Shown here: positions 51,920 to 60,105 of the stretch, in pieces
Layout of the letters: every line of letters begins with the position of its first letter
Position numbering within the stretch: position 1 is the first letter of the stretch
NCBI RefSeq assembly: GCF_018613795.1
Contig: NZ_JAGGPN010000004.1
Span: 40,293-104,292, forward strand
Direction: 5' to 3'
DNA: 64,000 nucleotides
Origin: Arthrobacter sp. ISL-65
GTDB taxonomy: Bacteria > Actinomycetota > Actinomycetes > Actinomycetales > Micrococcaceae
The notes under the pieces: model-generated
Told to the model about the DNA's origin: nothing
Database searches by the model: none
Seen by the model: the letters and a program-made list of their open reading frames with translations, nothing else
Translations under genes and position numbers: made by a program

Positions 51920-52033
51920 TCAGTCGGTCTCCGGCCCGTCGCAGTAAAAGCAGTAGGCGGCGTCGTCGCAGACGTCATCTACTTCGGCATCTTTGCGTGG
52001 ATTCGTACGGTAAGCAGTTGCGGTGCTGGTCAT
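51920..52033 (-). CDS. 37-residue Cys-rich small peptide
   Basis: An ORF too short for normal gene calling: MTSTATAYRTNPRKD, then AEVDDVCDDAAYCFYCDGPETD, 37 residues. Purines (AGAAGAGAACGAGA) precede the ATG at a usable distance. The N-terminal half is basic/polar and Thr-rich; the C-terminal half is acidic with three Cys in C-x5-C-x2-C and aromatic residues. This leader-plus-core look resembles a modified peptide precursor, or a minimal metal-binding module. It lies on the same strand, 40 bases before the GNAT-AAA+ gene, and 142 bases after a sigma-region-4-like gene. Coding status is inferred, not proven. Confidence 0.5.
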   Translation of the reverse strand: MTSTATAYRTNPRKDAEVDDVCDDAAYCFYCDGPETD

Positions 52034-52175
52034 GGCAGTCTCGTTCTCTTCTGGGGGGCCGACACCAAAAGTATGAGCCCGGAAATCACATAAGATAAAG
52101 CGATCTTTTCCACGTAATACGAGTTAGAAAAACTGTTTCTTCAAACCCTGCAGCCAACCGGCAGGTAGCGAAGAG

Positions 52176-52400
52176 TTACGGGGCCTGTGCGCCCTGGTCA
52201 AGCAACCGGCGGAGGGTCCTCAGGGCTGCGAGGGCGCGGCGGCTAACCAGGGCGGGGGAAATTCCGAACTGCATTGCCACCTCGGCGACCGTAAGCCGCC
52301 CGTAATGCAAGGCCAGCAGGACGTCCCGCTGCTCCATGTCGAGCATCATCAGGGCCTCGCTGACGCGGGAGCCCGCCGGCTCGCTCTGGGCATTGACCAT
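52176..52400 (-). CDS. Stand-alone sigma-70 region 4-like HTH protein
   Basis: A 74-residue protein. Residues 17-66 (ALMMLDMEQRDVLLALHYGR, then LTVAEVAMQFGISPALVSRR) form a sigma-70 region 4-type helix-turn-helix, without region 2. Such isolated domains can act as transcription factors or as parts of split sigma factors. The ribosome site is weak. It reads toward the Cys-peptide and GNAT-AAA+ genes across an AT-rich interval (52060-52175) that probably holds a promoter, so it may regulate them. Confidence 0.7.
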   Translation of the reverse strand: MVNAQSEPAGSRVSEALMMLDMEQRDVLLALHYGRLTVAEVAMQFGISPALVSRRALAALRTLRRLLDQGAQAP

Positions 52401-52471
52401 GGAGACAACTTACGTCGCGGCCTTCGAGATTTCCTAGGGGGGCACCCCCGGATTGGGCAGCATCACGCGCC

Positions 52472-53215
52472 CTACTGGGCGGCGTCGAACCCCGCGAGCA
52501 GCCGCCGGGTGGCAGTCTGCATGTGTGAACGCATGGTCGCGGTGACGGCAGCGGGATCGTGGGCTTCGAGGGCGGTGAAGATTTCGCGGTGTTCCTTCAG
52601 CGCCGCGGCCGCATGGCCTTCATCGGTCAGTGCCCGGTCCACCCAAATGCGGAGCAGCGAGCGGATGCTTTGCAGCAGCTCGCGGAGCACCTGGTTGCCC
52701 GAACTGACAGCGATCTCCCGGTGGAACGCGGCGTCTGCCTCGACGAAGGCGGCCAGGTCCTCGAGGTTGTCTTCCATTGTCTGCAGGTTGGTGCGCATGC
52801 GGTCCAGCGCCGCATCGTCGATGCGTTCAGCCGCCAGCTGCGCGGCCTGCACCTCGAGCCCGCTCCTAAGCTCCACCAGCTCGCGGGTGCGGGGGGCGCC
52901 CAGCATGAGGCCCCAGCTCAGGGTCCGGGGCAGCAGCTCCGAGACGCCGTCCCGCAGATACGTGCCGGAGCCCGGCCGCACGATCACGATGCCCAGGATC
53001 TCCAGGGCTGCCAATGCTTCGCGGACTGCGGACCGGCCAACGCCGAGGGATGCGGCAAGCGTCCGTTCGGCAGGAAGCCTGGTGCCGGCCGCTATGTCTC
53101 CGCTGGTGAAGTAGGCAAGCAGGCGCTCCGCGACCTCGGACACCACCGACCCGTGTTCCATGGGGCCAAGGGCGGCGCTGATCTTGGCCGTGGCGGCTGC
53201 GGAGTTGGCGGACAT
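52472..53215 (-). CDS. FadR-subfamily GntR regulator of the apionate operon
   Basis: A 247-residue GntR-family repressor starting at MKMSANSAA-type residues (M at 53215). The winged helix (25-90) has GTRLPAERTLAASLGVGRSAVREALAALEILGIV; the FCD ligand domain follows with ELRSGLEVQAAQLAAERI and FHREIAVSSGNQVLRELL, with His residues for a metal/ligand site. It is divergent from the MFS-lerK-eryI-eryH-oiaC-apnO operon. Two copies of an AACCGG-TGACCAATTT operator lie in the gap, one near its own start, one over the operon -35, so it likely represses both until an inducer binds. Confidence 0.88.
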   Translation of the reverse strand: MSANSAAATAKISAALGPMEHGSVVSEVAERLLAYFTSGDIAAGTRLPAERTLAASLGVGRSAVREALAALEILGIVIVRPGSGTYLRDGVSELLPRTLSWGLMLGAPRTRELVELRSGLEVQAAQLAAERIDDAALDRMRTNLQTMEDNLEDLAAFVEADAAFHREIAVSSGNQVLRELLQSIRSLLRIWVDRALTDEGHAAAALKEHREIFTALEAHDPAAVTATMRSHMQTATRRLLAGFDAAQ

Positions 53216-53227
53216 CTTCAAAGGGTA

Positions 53228-53246
53228 GCAACCGGCTGACCAATTT
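53228..53246. promoter_or_regulatory. GntR operator copy 1
   Basis: GCAACCGGCTGACCAATTT, an imperfect copy of the palindromic operator at 53279, 13 bases upstream of the gntR start. Its position fits autoregulation. It is spaced 52 bases from copy 2, about five helical turns. Confidence 0.65.
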
Positions 53247-53278
53247 CGGGGGCTCCCCGGCAAGCGCTCAAGAAATCC

Positions 53279-53298
53279 GTCAACCGGTTGACCAATTT
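53279..53298. promoter_or_regulatory. GntR operator copy 2
   Basis: GTCAACCGGTTGAC (53279-53292) is a perfect 14-base palindrome followed by CAATTT. It overlaps the -35 (TTGACC) of the MFS-lerK operon promoter. Bound FadR-type regulator would block RNA polymerase. Confidence 0.75.
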
Positions 53299-53317
53299 GC
53301 TTTACCGGTCGTATGGT
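53288..53317 (+). promoter_or_regulatory. Promoter of the apionate operon
   Basis: TTGACC (53288-53293) and TATGGT (53312-53317) with an 18-base spacer, about 110 bases before the MFS start. The -35 is inside the GntR palindrome. Confidence 0.6.
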
Positions 53318-53429
53318 TGATCTCACAACGCGTAGCCAATGCCGGTCTCCTGCCGGCGGAGGGCATTGAGACAACCCCCAAGCATCCAGAGCAGGACGCG
53401 GCCGGGGATACCAATATCTAGGAGTCAAT

Positions 53430-54794
53430 GTGGACACCACACAATCGGTGGTCGAAAGATCTGCAATCAGGAAAGTGGCAATCCGGCTGGTGCCGTTCGT
53501 CGCTTTGATGTTCTTCATCAACTACCTGGACCGCACGGCCATCTCCTTTGCTGGCCCCAACGGCATGAACACGGACCTCGCCCTCTCTGCGGCACAGTTC
53601 GGCTTCGCTTCCGGCGTCTTCTTCATCGGCTACATCCTGCTCGAGGTCCCCAGCAACCTGGCCCTGCACAAGTTCGGCGCCCGGCGCTGGCTGGCCCGCA
53701 TCATGGTCAGCTGGGGCATCGTTTCGCTCCTGTTCACCTGGGTTGGGAACGTTGAGCAGCTGTACATCCTGCGCTTCATCCTCGGTGTGGCCGAGGCCGG
53801 CTTCTTTCCGGGTGCCATCCTCTTCCTGAGCCTTTGGGTTCCGGCCCGGCACCGCAGCAAGATCCTTGCCCTCTTCTACCTGGCCCAGCCGCTGACCACC
53901 GTCATAGGTGCCCCGCTCGCCGGCCTCCTCATCCAGCAGCACGGCCTCTTCGGCCTCGCAGGCTGGCGGGTCATGTTCTTCGGCGTTGCCGTCCCCGCGA
54001 TCATCATCGGCATCATTGCCTGGTTCTACCTGGCAGACTCCCCGGCGAAGGCCAAGTGGCTCACCGCCGAAGAAAAGACCTGGCTGACCGGTGCACTGGA
54101 GAAGGAAAAGAAGGAAACCGCTGCCAGCAACAAGCACGTCAGCGTCCGCACCGTCTTCGGCAACGGCCGCGTCTGGATGCTCTCCGCAATCTACTTCGGC
54201 TTCATCTACGGCCTGTACGCCCTCGGCTTCTTCCTGCCCACCATCATCGCGGGCTTTGAAGGCATCTACGGCACCAAGTTCGATGTCTTCCAGAAGGGCC
54301 TGATCACCGCGATCCCGTACCTGCCGGCCGCCTTTGCGCTGTACTTCTGGTCCAAGGACGCCACCAAGCGCGGCGTCAAGACCTGGCACATCGCCGTTCC
54401 GGCCCTCATCGGCGGCCTGAGCATCCCCCTGGCCCTGTTCGCAGGTTCGCCGGCAGCCACCATCGCCGTCATCACCGTCACGGCCATGTCCATCTTCGCG
54501 GCACTGCCCAACTTCTGGACCGTTCCCACGCAGTTCCTCACCGGCGCAGCCGCCGCTGCCGGCATCGCCCTGATCAACACGGTCGGCAACCTGGCAGGCT
54601 TCAGCGCCGGCTACGTCACCGGCTGGCTGAAGGACCTGACCGGAAACTACACGGTGCCGATGTTCGTCGTCGGCGGCTTCATGCTCCTGTCCTGCATCCT
54701 CATGGTGGCCCTGAGCCGCTCGGGCAAAATCAGCGAGGGAGTGCCCGCCGAGGCGCTGGATCCCGCCGGCGCCGGACACCACTCCGAGCCCTAG
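53430..54794 (+). CDS. MFS transporter, anion:cation symporter family
   Basis: A 454-residue twelve-span carrier with a GTG start after TAGGAG. ACS-family marks are MFFINYLDRTAISFAGPNGM near residues 27-46, GYILLEVPSNLALHKFGARRWLARIM and GVAEAGFFPGAILFLSLWVP. The family carries sugar acids and other organic anions such as galactonate. As first gene of the apparent apionate operon it is the likely D-apionate importer. A hairpin separates it from lerK. Confidence 0.88.
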   Translation: MDTTQSVVERSAIRKVAIRLVPFVALMFFINYLDRTAISFAGPNGMNTDLALSAAQFGFASGVFFIGYILLEVPSNLALHKFGARRWLARIMVSWGIVSLLFTWVGNVEQLYILRFILGVAEAGFFPGAILFLSLWVPARHRSKILALFYLAQPLTTVIGAPLAGLLIQQHGLFGLAGWRVMFFGVAVPAIIIGIIAWFYLADSPAKAKWLTAEEKTWLTGALEKEKKETAASNKHVSVRTVFGNGRVWMLSAIYFGFIYGLYALGFFLPTIIAGFEGIYGTKFDVFQKGLITAIPYLPAAFALYFWSKDATKRGVKTWHIAVPALIGGLSIPLALFAGSPAATIAVITVTAMSIFAALPNFWTVPTQFLTGAAAAAGIALINTVGNLAGFSAGYVTGWLKDLTGNYTVPMFVVGGFMLLSCILMVALSRSGKISEGVPAEALDPAGAGHHSEP

Positions 54795-54814
54795 CAAGCC
54801 AGATGCCCAAAGCC

Positions 54815-54845
54815 GGTTGCGCCCTCCGCCAAGGAGGGCGCAACC
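54815..54845 (+). terminator. Hairpin between the MFS gene and lerK
   Basis: GGTTGCGCCCTCC (54815-54827) and GGAGGGCGCAACC (54833-54845) with loop GCCAA, a perfect 13-base stem without a T-run. Inside an operon this would act as a partial terminator or an mRNA-stability element that sets transporter and enzyme levels apart. Confidence 0.65.
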
Positions 54846-54964
54846 ACACCAGACCGATTTCGTCCCCAACCGCCCCCTAATCCTCGCAAGCTCGGTTAGG
54901 GAACCCAGCGGTCGGGGGCCCAGCGCCCAATCACCGGCCAACAGCCACTTCAGGAGAAACCGCA

Positions 54965-56737
54965 ATGACCCGCCTGTTCAATGAACCCGCAGCGTTCGCT
55001 GATGAGATGATCGAGGGCTTTGTTGCCTCCCACGGCCGGTGGGTGCGGCGTGTTTCCGGCGGCGTGGCCCGCAGCACGAAGAGCACCGCGGATACGGTGG
55101 CGCTGGTGATCGGCGGCGGCTCCGGGCACTATCCGGCGTTCGCCGGGTTGGTGGGCCAGGGTCTGGCCCACGGTGCCGCGATGGGTAACCTCTTCGCATC
55201 CCCTTCGGCGCAGCAGGTCTACAGCGTGGCCAAGGCCGCCAACAACGGTGCCGGCGTCCTGCTGGGTTACGGCAACTACGCCGGCGACGTCCTGCACTTC
55301 ACCCAGGCACAGGAGCGCCTCCGCCGTGAGGGCATCGACTGCCGCAGCATCGCCGTCACGGACGACGTTTCTTCCGCCCCGCTGGAGGAGCGCGCCAAGC
55401 GGCGCGGCATCGCCGGGGACCTGACGGTCTTCAAGGTCGCGGCCGCCGCAGCCGAGGCCGGCTACAGCATGGACGCCACGGTGGAAATCGCCGAGCGCGC
55501 CAACGACCGCACCCGGTCCTTCGGCGTCGCGTTCACCGGTTGCACCCTACCCGGGGCCGAGAACCCGCTGTTTACCGTCCCGGAGGGCCGGATGGCCGTG
55601 GGCATGGGCATTCACGGTGAACCCGGCATCGATGAAACGGGTATCCCGACGGCGGATGAGCTCGCCGTACTGCTTGTTACCAAGCTCCTCACCGAGGTCC
55701 CGGACGGGCTCGAGTCACCGCCTGAGACCAACAAGCGTGCACGCGTAGTCCCGATCCTCAACGGTCTCGGCAGCGTCAAGTACGAGGAACTGTTCGTGGT
55801 TTACCGCCGCGTCGCCCAGCTCCTGGCCGCGGCCGGCCTGGAAGCCGTTGACCCGCAGGTCGGCGAGCTGGTCACCAGCTTCGACATGGCCGGCACCTCG
55901 CTGACCCTCTTCTGGCTCGATGAGGAACTCGAGACCCTCTGGAACGCACCCGCAGACACCCCGGCGTTCCGCCGCGGTGCCGTCACGGCACAGGCCCTGA
56001 ACGCCGACGAACTGTCCGCGGAAACGGCAGAAGACGTGGTGATCCCGGAAGCCACGGACGAGTCGCGTGCAGCTGCAGTCCGCGTCCTGGCCGCGCTCGG
56101 CGCCGCGAAGGACGTCGTTGACGCCAACGTCGAGGAACTGGGCCGCATCGATGCGGTCGCCGGCGACGGCGACCACGGCATCGGCATGGAGCGCGGTGTC
56201 CGGGCCGCGGTCGAGGCCGCAACGGACGCCGTCGAACGCGGTGCCGGTGCGGCCACCACCCTGCACCTGGCCGCCGACGCCTGGGCCGACCGGGCCGGCG
56301 GCACCTCCGGTGCGCTCTGGGGCATGGCCCTGCGGGCAGTCGGGGACGCGATCGGGGACAGCCACACGCCCGACGGCGGCGCTGTGGCTGCCGGAGTGGC
56401 TGGCGCCGCCGCCTCGATCGTGGGCTTTGGCAAGGCAAAGGTGGGCGACAAGACCCTTGTGGACGTGCTGGTTCCGTTCCGCGACGCCCTGTCCGCCGCC
56501 GTCGGCTCCGGGCAGTCCCTCACCGACGCCTGGGGTGCGGCAGCCACCGTGGCCCAGCAGGCCGCCGAGGAAACCGCCAACCTGCTGCCCCTCATGGGCA
56601 GGGCACGCCCGCACGCCGAAAAAAGTCTGGGCACCCCGGACGCCGGCGCTGTATCCATGGCGCTGATTGTCCGCGCAATCCACAACACCTTCGCCGAGGC
56701 GAAAGCTGCAGCAACCACCACTAAGGAGAACGCATGA
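54965..56737 (+). CDS. lerK: L-erythrulose kinase-type dihydroxyacetone kinase (DhaK-DhaL)
   Basis: A 590-residue ATP-dependent kinase of the dihydroxyacetone-kinase family. The DhaK domain (1-325) has [32 protein letters not shown] and the substrate-binding His in [10 protein letters not shown]; the DhaL nucleotide domain (390-585) has [18 protein letters not shown]. In the D-apionate pathway L-erythrulose, made by OiaC, is phosphorylated by LerK. The context (eryI, eryH, oiaC, apnO downstream in one operon) makes L-erythrulose the best guess over dihydroxyacetone. It overlaps eryI by four bases. Confidence 0.82.
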   Translation: MTRLFNEPAAFADEMIEGFVASHGRWVRRVSGGVARSTKSTADTVALVIGGGSGHYPAFAGLVGQGLAHGAAMGNLFASPSAQQVYSVAKAANNGAGVLLGYGNYAGDVLHFTQAQERLRREGIDCRSIAVTDDVSSAPLEERAKRRGIAGDLTVFKVAAAAAEAGYSMDATVEIAERANDRTRSFGVAFTGCTLPGAENPLFTVPEGRMAVGMGIHGEPGIDETGIPTADELAVLLVTKLLTEVPDGLESPPETNKRARVVPILNGLGSVKYEELFVVYRRVAQLLAAAGLEAVDPQVGELVTSFDMAGTSLTLFWLDEELETLWNAPADTPAFRRGAVTAQALNADELSAETAEDVVIPEATDESRAAAVRVLAALGAAKDVVDANVEELGRIDAVAGDGDHGIGMERGVRAAVEAATDAVERGAGAATTLHLAADAWADRAGGTSGALWGMALRAVGDAIGDSHTPDGGAVAAGVAGAAASIVGFGKAKVGDKTLVDVLVPFRDALSAAVGSGQSLTDAWGAAATVAQQAAEETANLLPLMGRARPHAEKSLGTPDAGAVSMALIVRAIHNTFAEAKAAATTTKENA

Positions 56738-57204
56738 GCGCCAAACTGCGCCTGATCGTCGGTTCCGACGACGCCGGATTCGAGTACAAGGAAGCCCTGA
56801 AGGCGGACCTGGAGGCCAGCGAACTGGTCGAGTCCGTGCAGGACGTCGGAGTGGACGCCACCAGCCACACCCCGTACCCGTCCGTGGCCATCGCCGCCGC
56901 CGAACTCATCGCCGCCGGCAAGGCCGACCGCGCCCTGCTGGTCTGCGGCACGGGCCTGGGCGTCGCGATCGCCGCGAACAAGGTCCCCGGCGTCCGAGCC
57001 GTCACCGCGCACGACAGCTTCTCCGTTGAGCGCTCCATCCTGAGCAACAACGCCCAGGTCCTCACCTTCGGCCAGCGCGTCGTCGGCCTGGAACTGGCAC
57101 GCCGCCTGGCCAAGGAATGGCTCACCTACACCTTTGACGAGTCTTCAGCCTCCGCCGAGAAAGTCACCCTGATTAAGGACTACGAGGGTGTCACTTCCTG
57201 CTAA
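56734..57204 (+). CDS. eryI: RpiB-family D-erythrulose-4-phosphate isomerase
   Basis: A 156-residue LacAB/RpiB-type isomerase: [41 protein letters not shown] and [14 protein letters not shown]. RpiB proper isomerises ribose-5-phosphate; EryI converts D-erythrulose-4-phosphate to D-erythrose-4-phosphate, which enters the pentose phosphate pathway. Context and gene order support EryI. Its 3' end overlaps eryH by 17 bases. Confidence 0.82.
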   Translation: MSAKLRLIVGSDDAGFEYKEALKADLEASELVESVQDVGVDATSHTPYPSVAIAAAELIAAGKADRALLVCGTGLGVAIAANKVPGVRAVTAHDSFSVERSILSNNAQVLTFGQRVVGLELARRLAKEWLTYTFDESSASAEKVTLIKDYEGVTSC

Positions 57205-58060
57205 TTCCCCCACCACAGGCAAGATAGGTGCGGCCCGGCCGGGGGCCATCATCGGCGTCAGCCTGAAGATGTACTTCGGCTATGAGCGCACCCTGGGCTG
57301 GTGCCGGGACATGGCTGAAATCGCCTCGGCCCATCCGGCCGTCCGCAGCGGCGACATCGAACTGTTTGCCCTGCCGGCGCACCCGGTCCTGCCCGAGTGC
57401 GCGCGGATCCTGTCCGCCGCCGGGGCGGCGGCCGGCGCCCAGGACATTTTCTGGGAGGACGAAGGCGCCTTCACCGGCGAGGTCAGCGGCAAGATGGTGG
57501 CCGAAACCGGCGGCCGGTACGCCGAGGTGGGCCACGCCGAACGGCGCCGCATCTTCGGTGAGGACGACGACGTGATCGGGCTGAAGACCGCCGCGGCCTA
57601 CCGCAACGGCCTCACCCCGGTGCTGTGCGTGGGCGAGCCCGGCAGCGGCACCGCGACGGACGCCATCAGGCACTGCATCCGCGAAATCGACGGCGTCCTG
57701 AACCGTGCCGGAAGCCTCGGCAGCACCGGGCGCACCATCGTGGCCTACGAACCGCAGTGGGCCATCGGTGCAGCCGAACCGGCGTCGCCTGAGTTCATCA
57801 GCGAAGTCATCACCGGGCTGGACGCCCACCTGCGCACCCGCGCGGGCCAGGAGGACAGCCGGGTGATCTACGGCGGCAGCGCCGGCCCCGGCCTCATCAG
57901 CCAGCTCGGCCCCGCCGTCGCCGGGCTGTTCCTGGGCCGCTTCGCCCACAACCCGGCAGCCGTCAGGGACATCCTGGACGAGGCCGCCGAGCGCCTTGGA
58001 CTCATGAAACCCGGTCTGCTGGAACCGGCACTACTGCAAACCGTCGGGGGCCGGGCATGA
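57188..58060 (+). CDS. eryH: Triosephosphate isomerase-family L-erythrulose-1-phosphate isomerase
   Basis: A 290-residue TIM-barrel of the TpiA family, with a GTG start inside eryI. It keeps the catalytic residues: Lys in GVSLKMYFG, His in [11 protein letters not shown] and Glu in [10 protein letters not shown], with IYGGSAGPG near the phosphate loop. The SLKMY variant (NWKMN in TpiA) is typical of the EryH branch, which turns L-erythrulose-1-phosphate into D-erythrulose-4-phosphate. Housekeeping tpiA should be elsewhere, next to gap and pgk. Confidence 0.82.
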   Translation: MSLPANSPTTGKIGAARPGAIIGVSLKMYFGYERTLGWCRDMAEIASAHPAVRSGDIELFALPAHPVLPECARILSAAGAAAGAQDIFWEDEGAFTGEVSGKMVAETGGRYAEVGHAERRRIFGEDDDVIGLKTAAAYRNGLTPVLCVGEPGSGTATDAIRHCIREIDGVLNRAGSLGSTGRTIVAYEPQWAIGAAEPASPEFISEVITGLDAHLRTRAGQEDSRVIYGGSAGPGLISQLGPAVAGLFLGRFAHNPAAVRDILDEAAERLGLMKPGLLEPALLQTVGGRA

Positions 58061-58875
58061 ACGCCACTGGCGGCCAGGGTTCAAGGATCGGACTGAGCAG
58101 CTACGCGTTTTTCTGGCAGCTTTCGGACCGGGTTTCCCGTCCGCTGAGCATCCACGAGGCGCTCGAGCGGACCGCGGCGCTGCGTGTGGACCTGTTCCAG
58201 ATCTGCGACTACGCGCCGCTGGACACCATGACCGACGATGAACTGCAGGCCGTGCGGGCCACCGCCGACTCGCTCGGGATCAGCCTGGAGCTGGGCACCA
58301 AGGGCATCCGGCCGGAGCACCTGCGCCGGTTCCTGCACATCGCCAAGATCCTGGGGGCACCGCTGCTGCGGACCATGTTCAACGTCCCGGGCCACACCCC
58401 GACGGCGGACGAGGCGGTGGAGATCTTCACCGAGATCCTGCCCGAGTTCAAGGCAGCCGGGGTGCGGATCGCGCTGGAGACCTACGAACAGGTCCCCACG
58501 TCCCGGATCCTGGAGGTCGTGGAGCGCGTCGGAAGCCTGTACCTGGGCGTGTGCAGCGACCCGGCCAACACCGTGGCGGCCCTGGAGTCGCCGCGTGAGG
58601 TGATTGACGCCGTCGCACCGCACGTCCTGAACATGCATATCAAAGACTTTGCGTTCAGCCGCAAGGAGGGGTGGGTCGGGTTCACATACTCCGGCGCGCC
58701 GCTCGGCGAAGGCCTTCTGGACTATGACTACATGGCCCGGAAGCTTCAGCCCAAAGAAAGAAACATCAACCAGATCGTCGAACACTGGCTGCCGTGGCAG
58801 GACTCCGAGGACGAAACCATCCGCCTCGAAAACCAGTGGACCCAGCAAAGCCTCGATTTCCTAAGGAGCAAATGA
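58057..58875 (+). CDS. oiaC: Sugar phosphate isomerase/epimerase-fold enzyme, probable 3-oxo-isoapionate decarboxylase
   Basis: A 272-residue xylose-isomerase-like TIM barrel: IGLSSYAFFWQ near the start, VDLFQICDYAPL, ELGTKGIRPEHLRRFL, RIALETYEQVPT and GVCSDPANTVAALE, ending with LNMHIKDFAF with metal-binding Glu/Asp/His. In the D-apionate pathway OiaC decarboxylates 3-oxo-isoapionate to L-erythrulose. The assignment rests on the fold, the operon and the presence of an ApnO-like partner; another sugar isomerase cannot be excluded. It overlaps eryH by four bases. Confidence 0.7.
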   Translation: MNATGGQGSRIGLSSYAFFWQLSDRVSRPLSIHEALERTAALRVDLFQICDYAPLDTMTDDELQAVRATADSLGISLELGTKGIRPEHLRRFLHIAKILGAPLLRTMFNVPGHTPTADEAVEIFTEILPEFKAAGVRIALETYEQVPTSRILEVVERVGSLYLGVCSDPANTVAALESPREVIDAVAPHVLNMHIKDFAFSRKEGWVGFTYSGAPLGEGLLDYDYMARKLQPKERNINQIVEHWLPWQDSEDETIRLENQWTQQSLDFLRSK

Positions 58876-58876
58876 A

Positions 58877-59737
58877 ATGTCTGCAGAACAGTTGACCGTC
58901 GCCGTTATCGGAGCCGGAGGCAAGATGGGGATGCGCGTTTCCCGCAACCTCCAGAAGTCCAGCCACACCGTGTTCTACTCCGAGAACTCACCCGGCGGCC
59001 AGGACCGCGTCCGCGCCGAAGGCCGTGAAATCACCGCCACCGACGAGGCCGTCAAGGGTGCCGACGTCGTGATCCTCGCCGTTCCGGACACCGTCCTGGG
59101 CGTCGTGTCCGAAGGCGTCGTCCCGCAGATGAAGGCCGGCGCGATCCTGCTCACCCTGGACCCGGCCGCCGCCTACGCCGGCCTGCTCGCCCAGCGCGAG
59201 GACGTCGTCCAGGCCGTGGCCCACCCCTGCCACCCGTCCGTGTTCCTGGAGCGCACCACCAAGGAGGAATGGGCCGATACCTTCGGCGGCGAGGGCGCCC
59301 CGCAGAACGTCGTCGCCGCGATCGACGAGGACGCCCCCGAGGACACCAAGGCTGCCGCCGAGGCCACCATCCGCGTCATCTACGCCCCCGTGATCGACGT
59401 CCACTGGGTCACCGTGAAGCAGCTCGCCATCCTCGAGCCCACCCTCGTGGAGACCGTGGCCTGCATGATCGGCACCCTGCTCAACGAGGCCCTGCACGAG
59501 ACCGTCCACACCGCCGGCGTGCCCGAGGAAGCAGCCAAGGCCATGCTGTTTGGCCACGTGCAGATCGCCCTCACCAACGCGCTCCGTGGCTCCAACCCGT
59601 TCTCCGAGGCCTGCGAAATCGCCATCCAGTACGGCAAGGACACCATCATCAAGGACGACTGGAAGAAGATCTTCGACGACTCCGAGCTCGATAGCGTCAT
59701 CGCCAAGATGCTGAAGCTGGACGCCGTCAAGCGCTAA
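58877..59737 (+). CDS. apnO: Probable D-apionate oxidoisomerase (6PGDH C-terminal family)
   Basis: A 286-residue NAD(P)-dependent enzyme. The Rossmann segment is VAVIGAGGKMGMRVSRNLQ near residues 8-26; ADVVILAVPDTVLG follows. The C-terminal half (about 155-286) is the phosphogluconate-dehydrogenase-C type found in ApnO. ApnO oxidises and rearranges D-apionate to 3-oxo-isoapionate, the first step of the pathway. It starts one base after the OiaC gene and is followed by a strong terminator, so it closes the operon. Confidence 0.75.
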   Translation: MSAEQLTVAVIGAGGKMGMRVSRNLQKSSHTVFYSENSPGGQDRVRAEGREITATDEAVKGADVVILAVPDTVLGVVSEGVVPQMKAGAILLTLDPAAAYAGLLAQREDVVQAVAHPCHPSVFLERTTKEEWADTFGGEGAPQNVVAAIDEDAPEDTKAAAEATIRVIYAPVIDVHWVTVKQLAILEPTLVETVACMIGTLLNEALHETVHTAGVPEEAAKAMLFGHVQIALTNALRGSNPFSEACEIAIQYGKDTIIKDDWKKIFDDSELDSVIAKMLKLDAVKR

Positions 59738-59761
59738 ACCGTCAGCCGCAAACCGGCGTTA

Positions 59762-59796
59762 GGCAAAGGATCCATCCCCGGGATGGATCCTTTGCC
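59762..59796. terminator. Strong terminator after apnO
   Basis: GGCAAAGGATCCATCC (59762-59777) and its exact complement (59781-59796) with a three-base loop, followed by GTTT. It closes the six-gene catabolic operon. Confidence 0.92.
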
Positions 59797-60105
59797 GTTT
59801 AAACGCTGCCGCCAAAGATTTCCGGCACGTTAAATCTTTGCCGGCTGATCCGCCGTCGCGCATGTCCGGCCTCAATGTGACTTGAACGGCGGCCGGTTTT
59901 CCTCCTCAGCGGGGACCCCTTGCGGCATGGGGAACTGCCTCAATGGAAGCAGCGTGGCCTTTATGCAAACGAATGGATTAGTGCACTAGTTTTCGCATTA
60001 TGTCCGGTCTGACCTCGTGTTTCTTCTCACGGGCCGTATCCTTGCGGCCGGCATCCGGGCGTCAATAGCGTGGGTAAGGACCCTTCGAACGAGCTAAGGA
60101 CTTAT
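59797..60105. other. Intergenic region before the SulP-carbonic anhydrase gene
   Basis: About 310 bases, locally AT-rich near 59960-60000. It contains a 10-base palindrome TAGTGCACTA (59979-59988) set within a loose outer repeat ATGCAAACGAA/TTTTCGCAT, a possible regulator site. No ORF is convincing. It must hold the promoter of the transporter gene. Confidence 0.4.
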
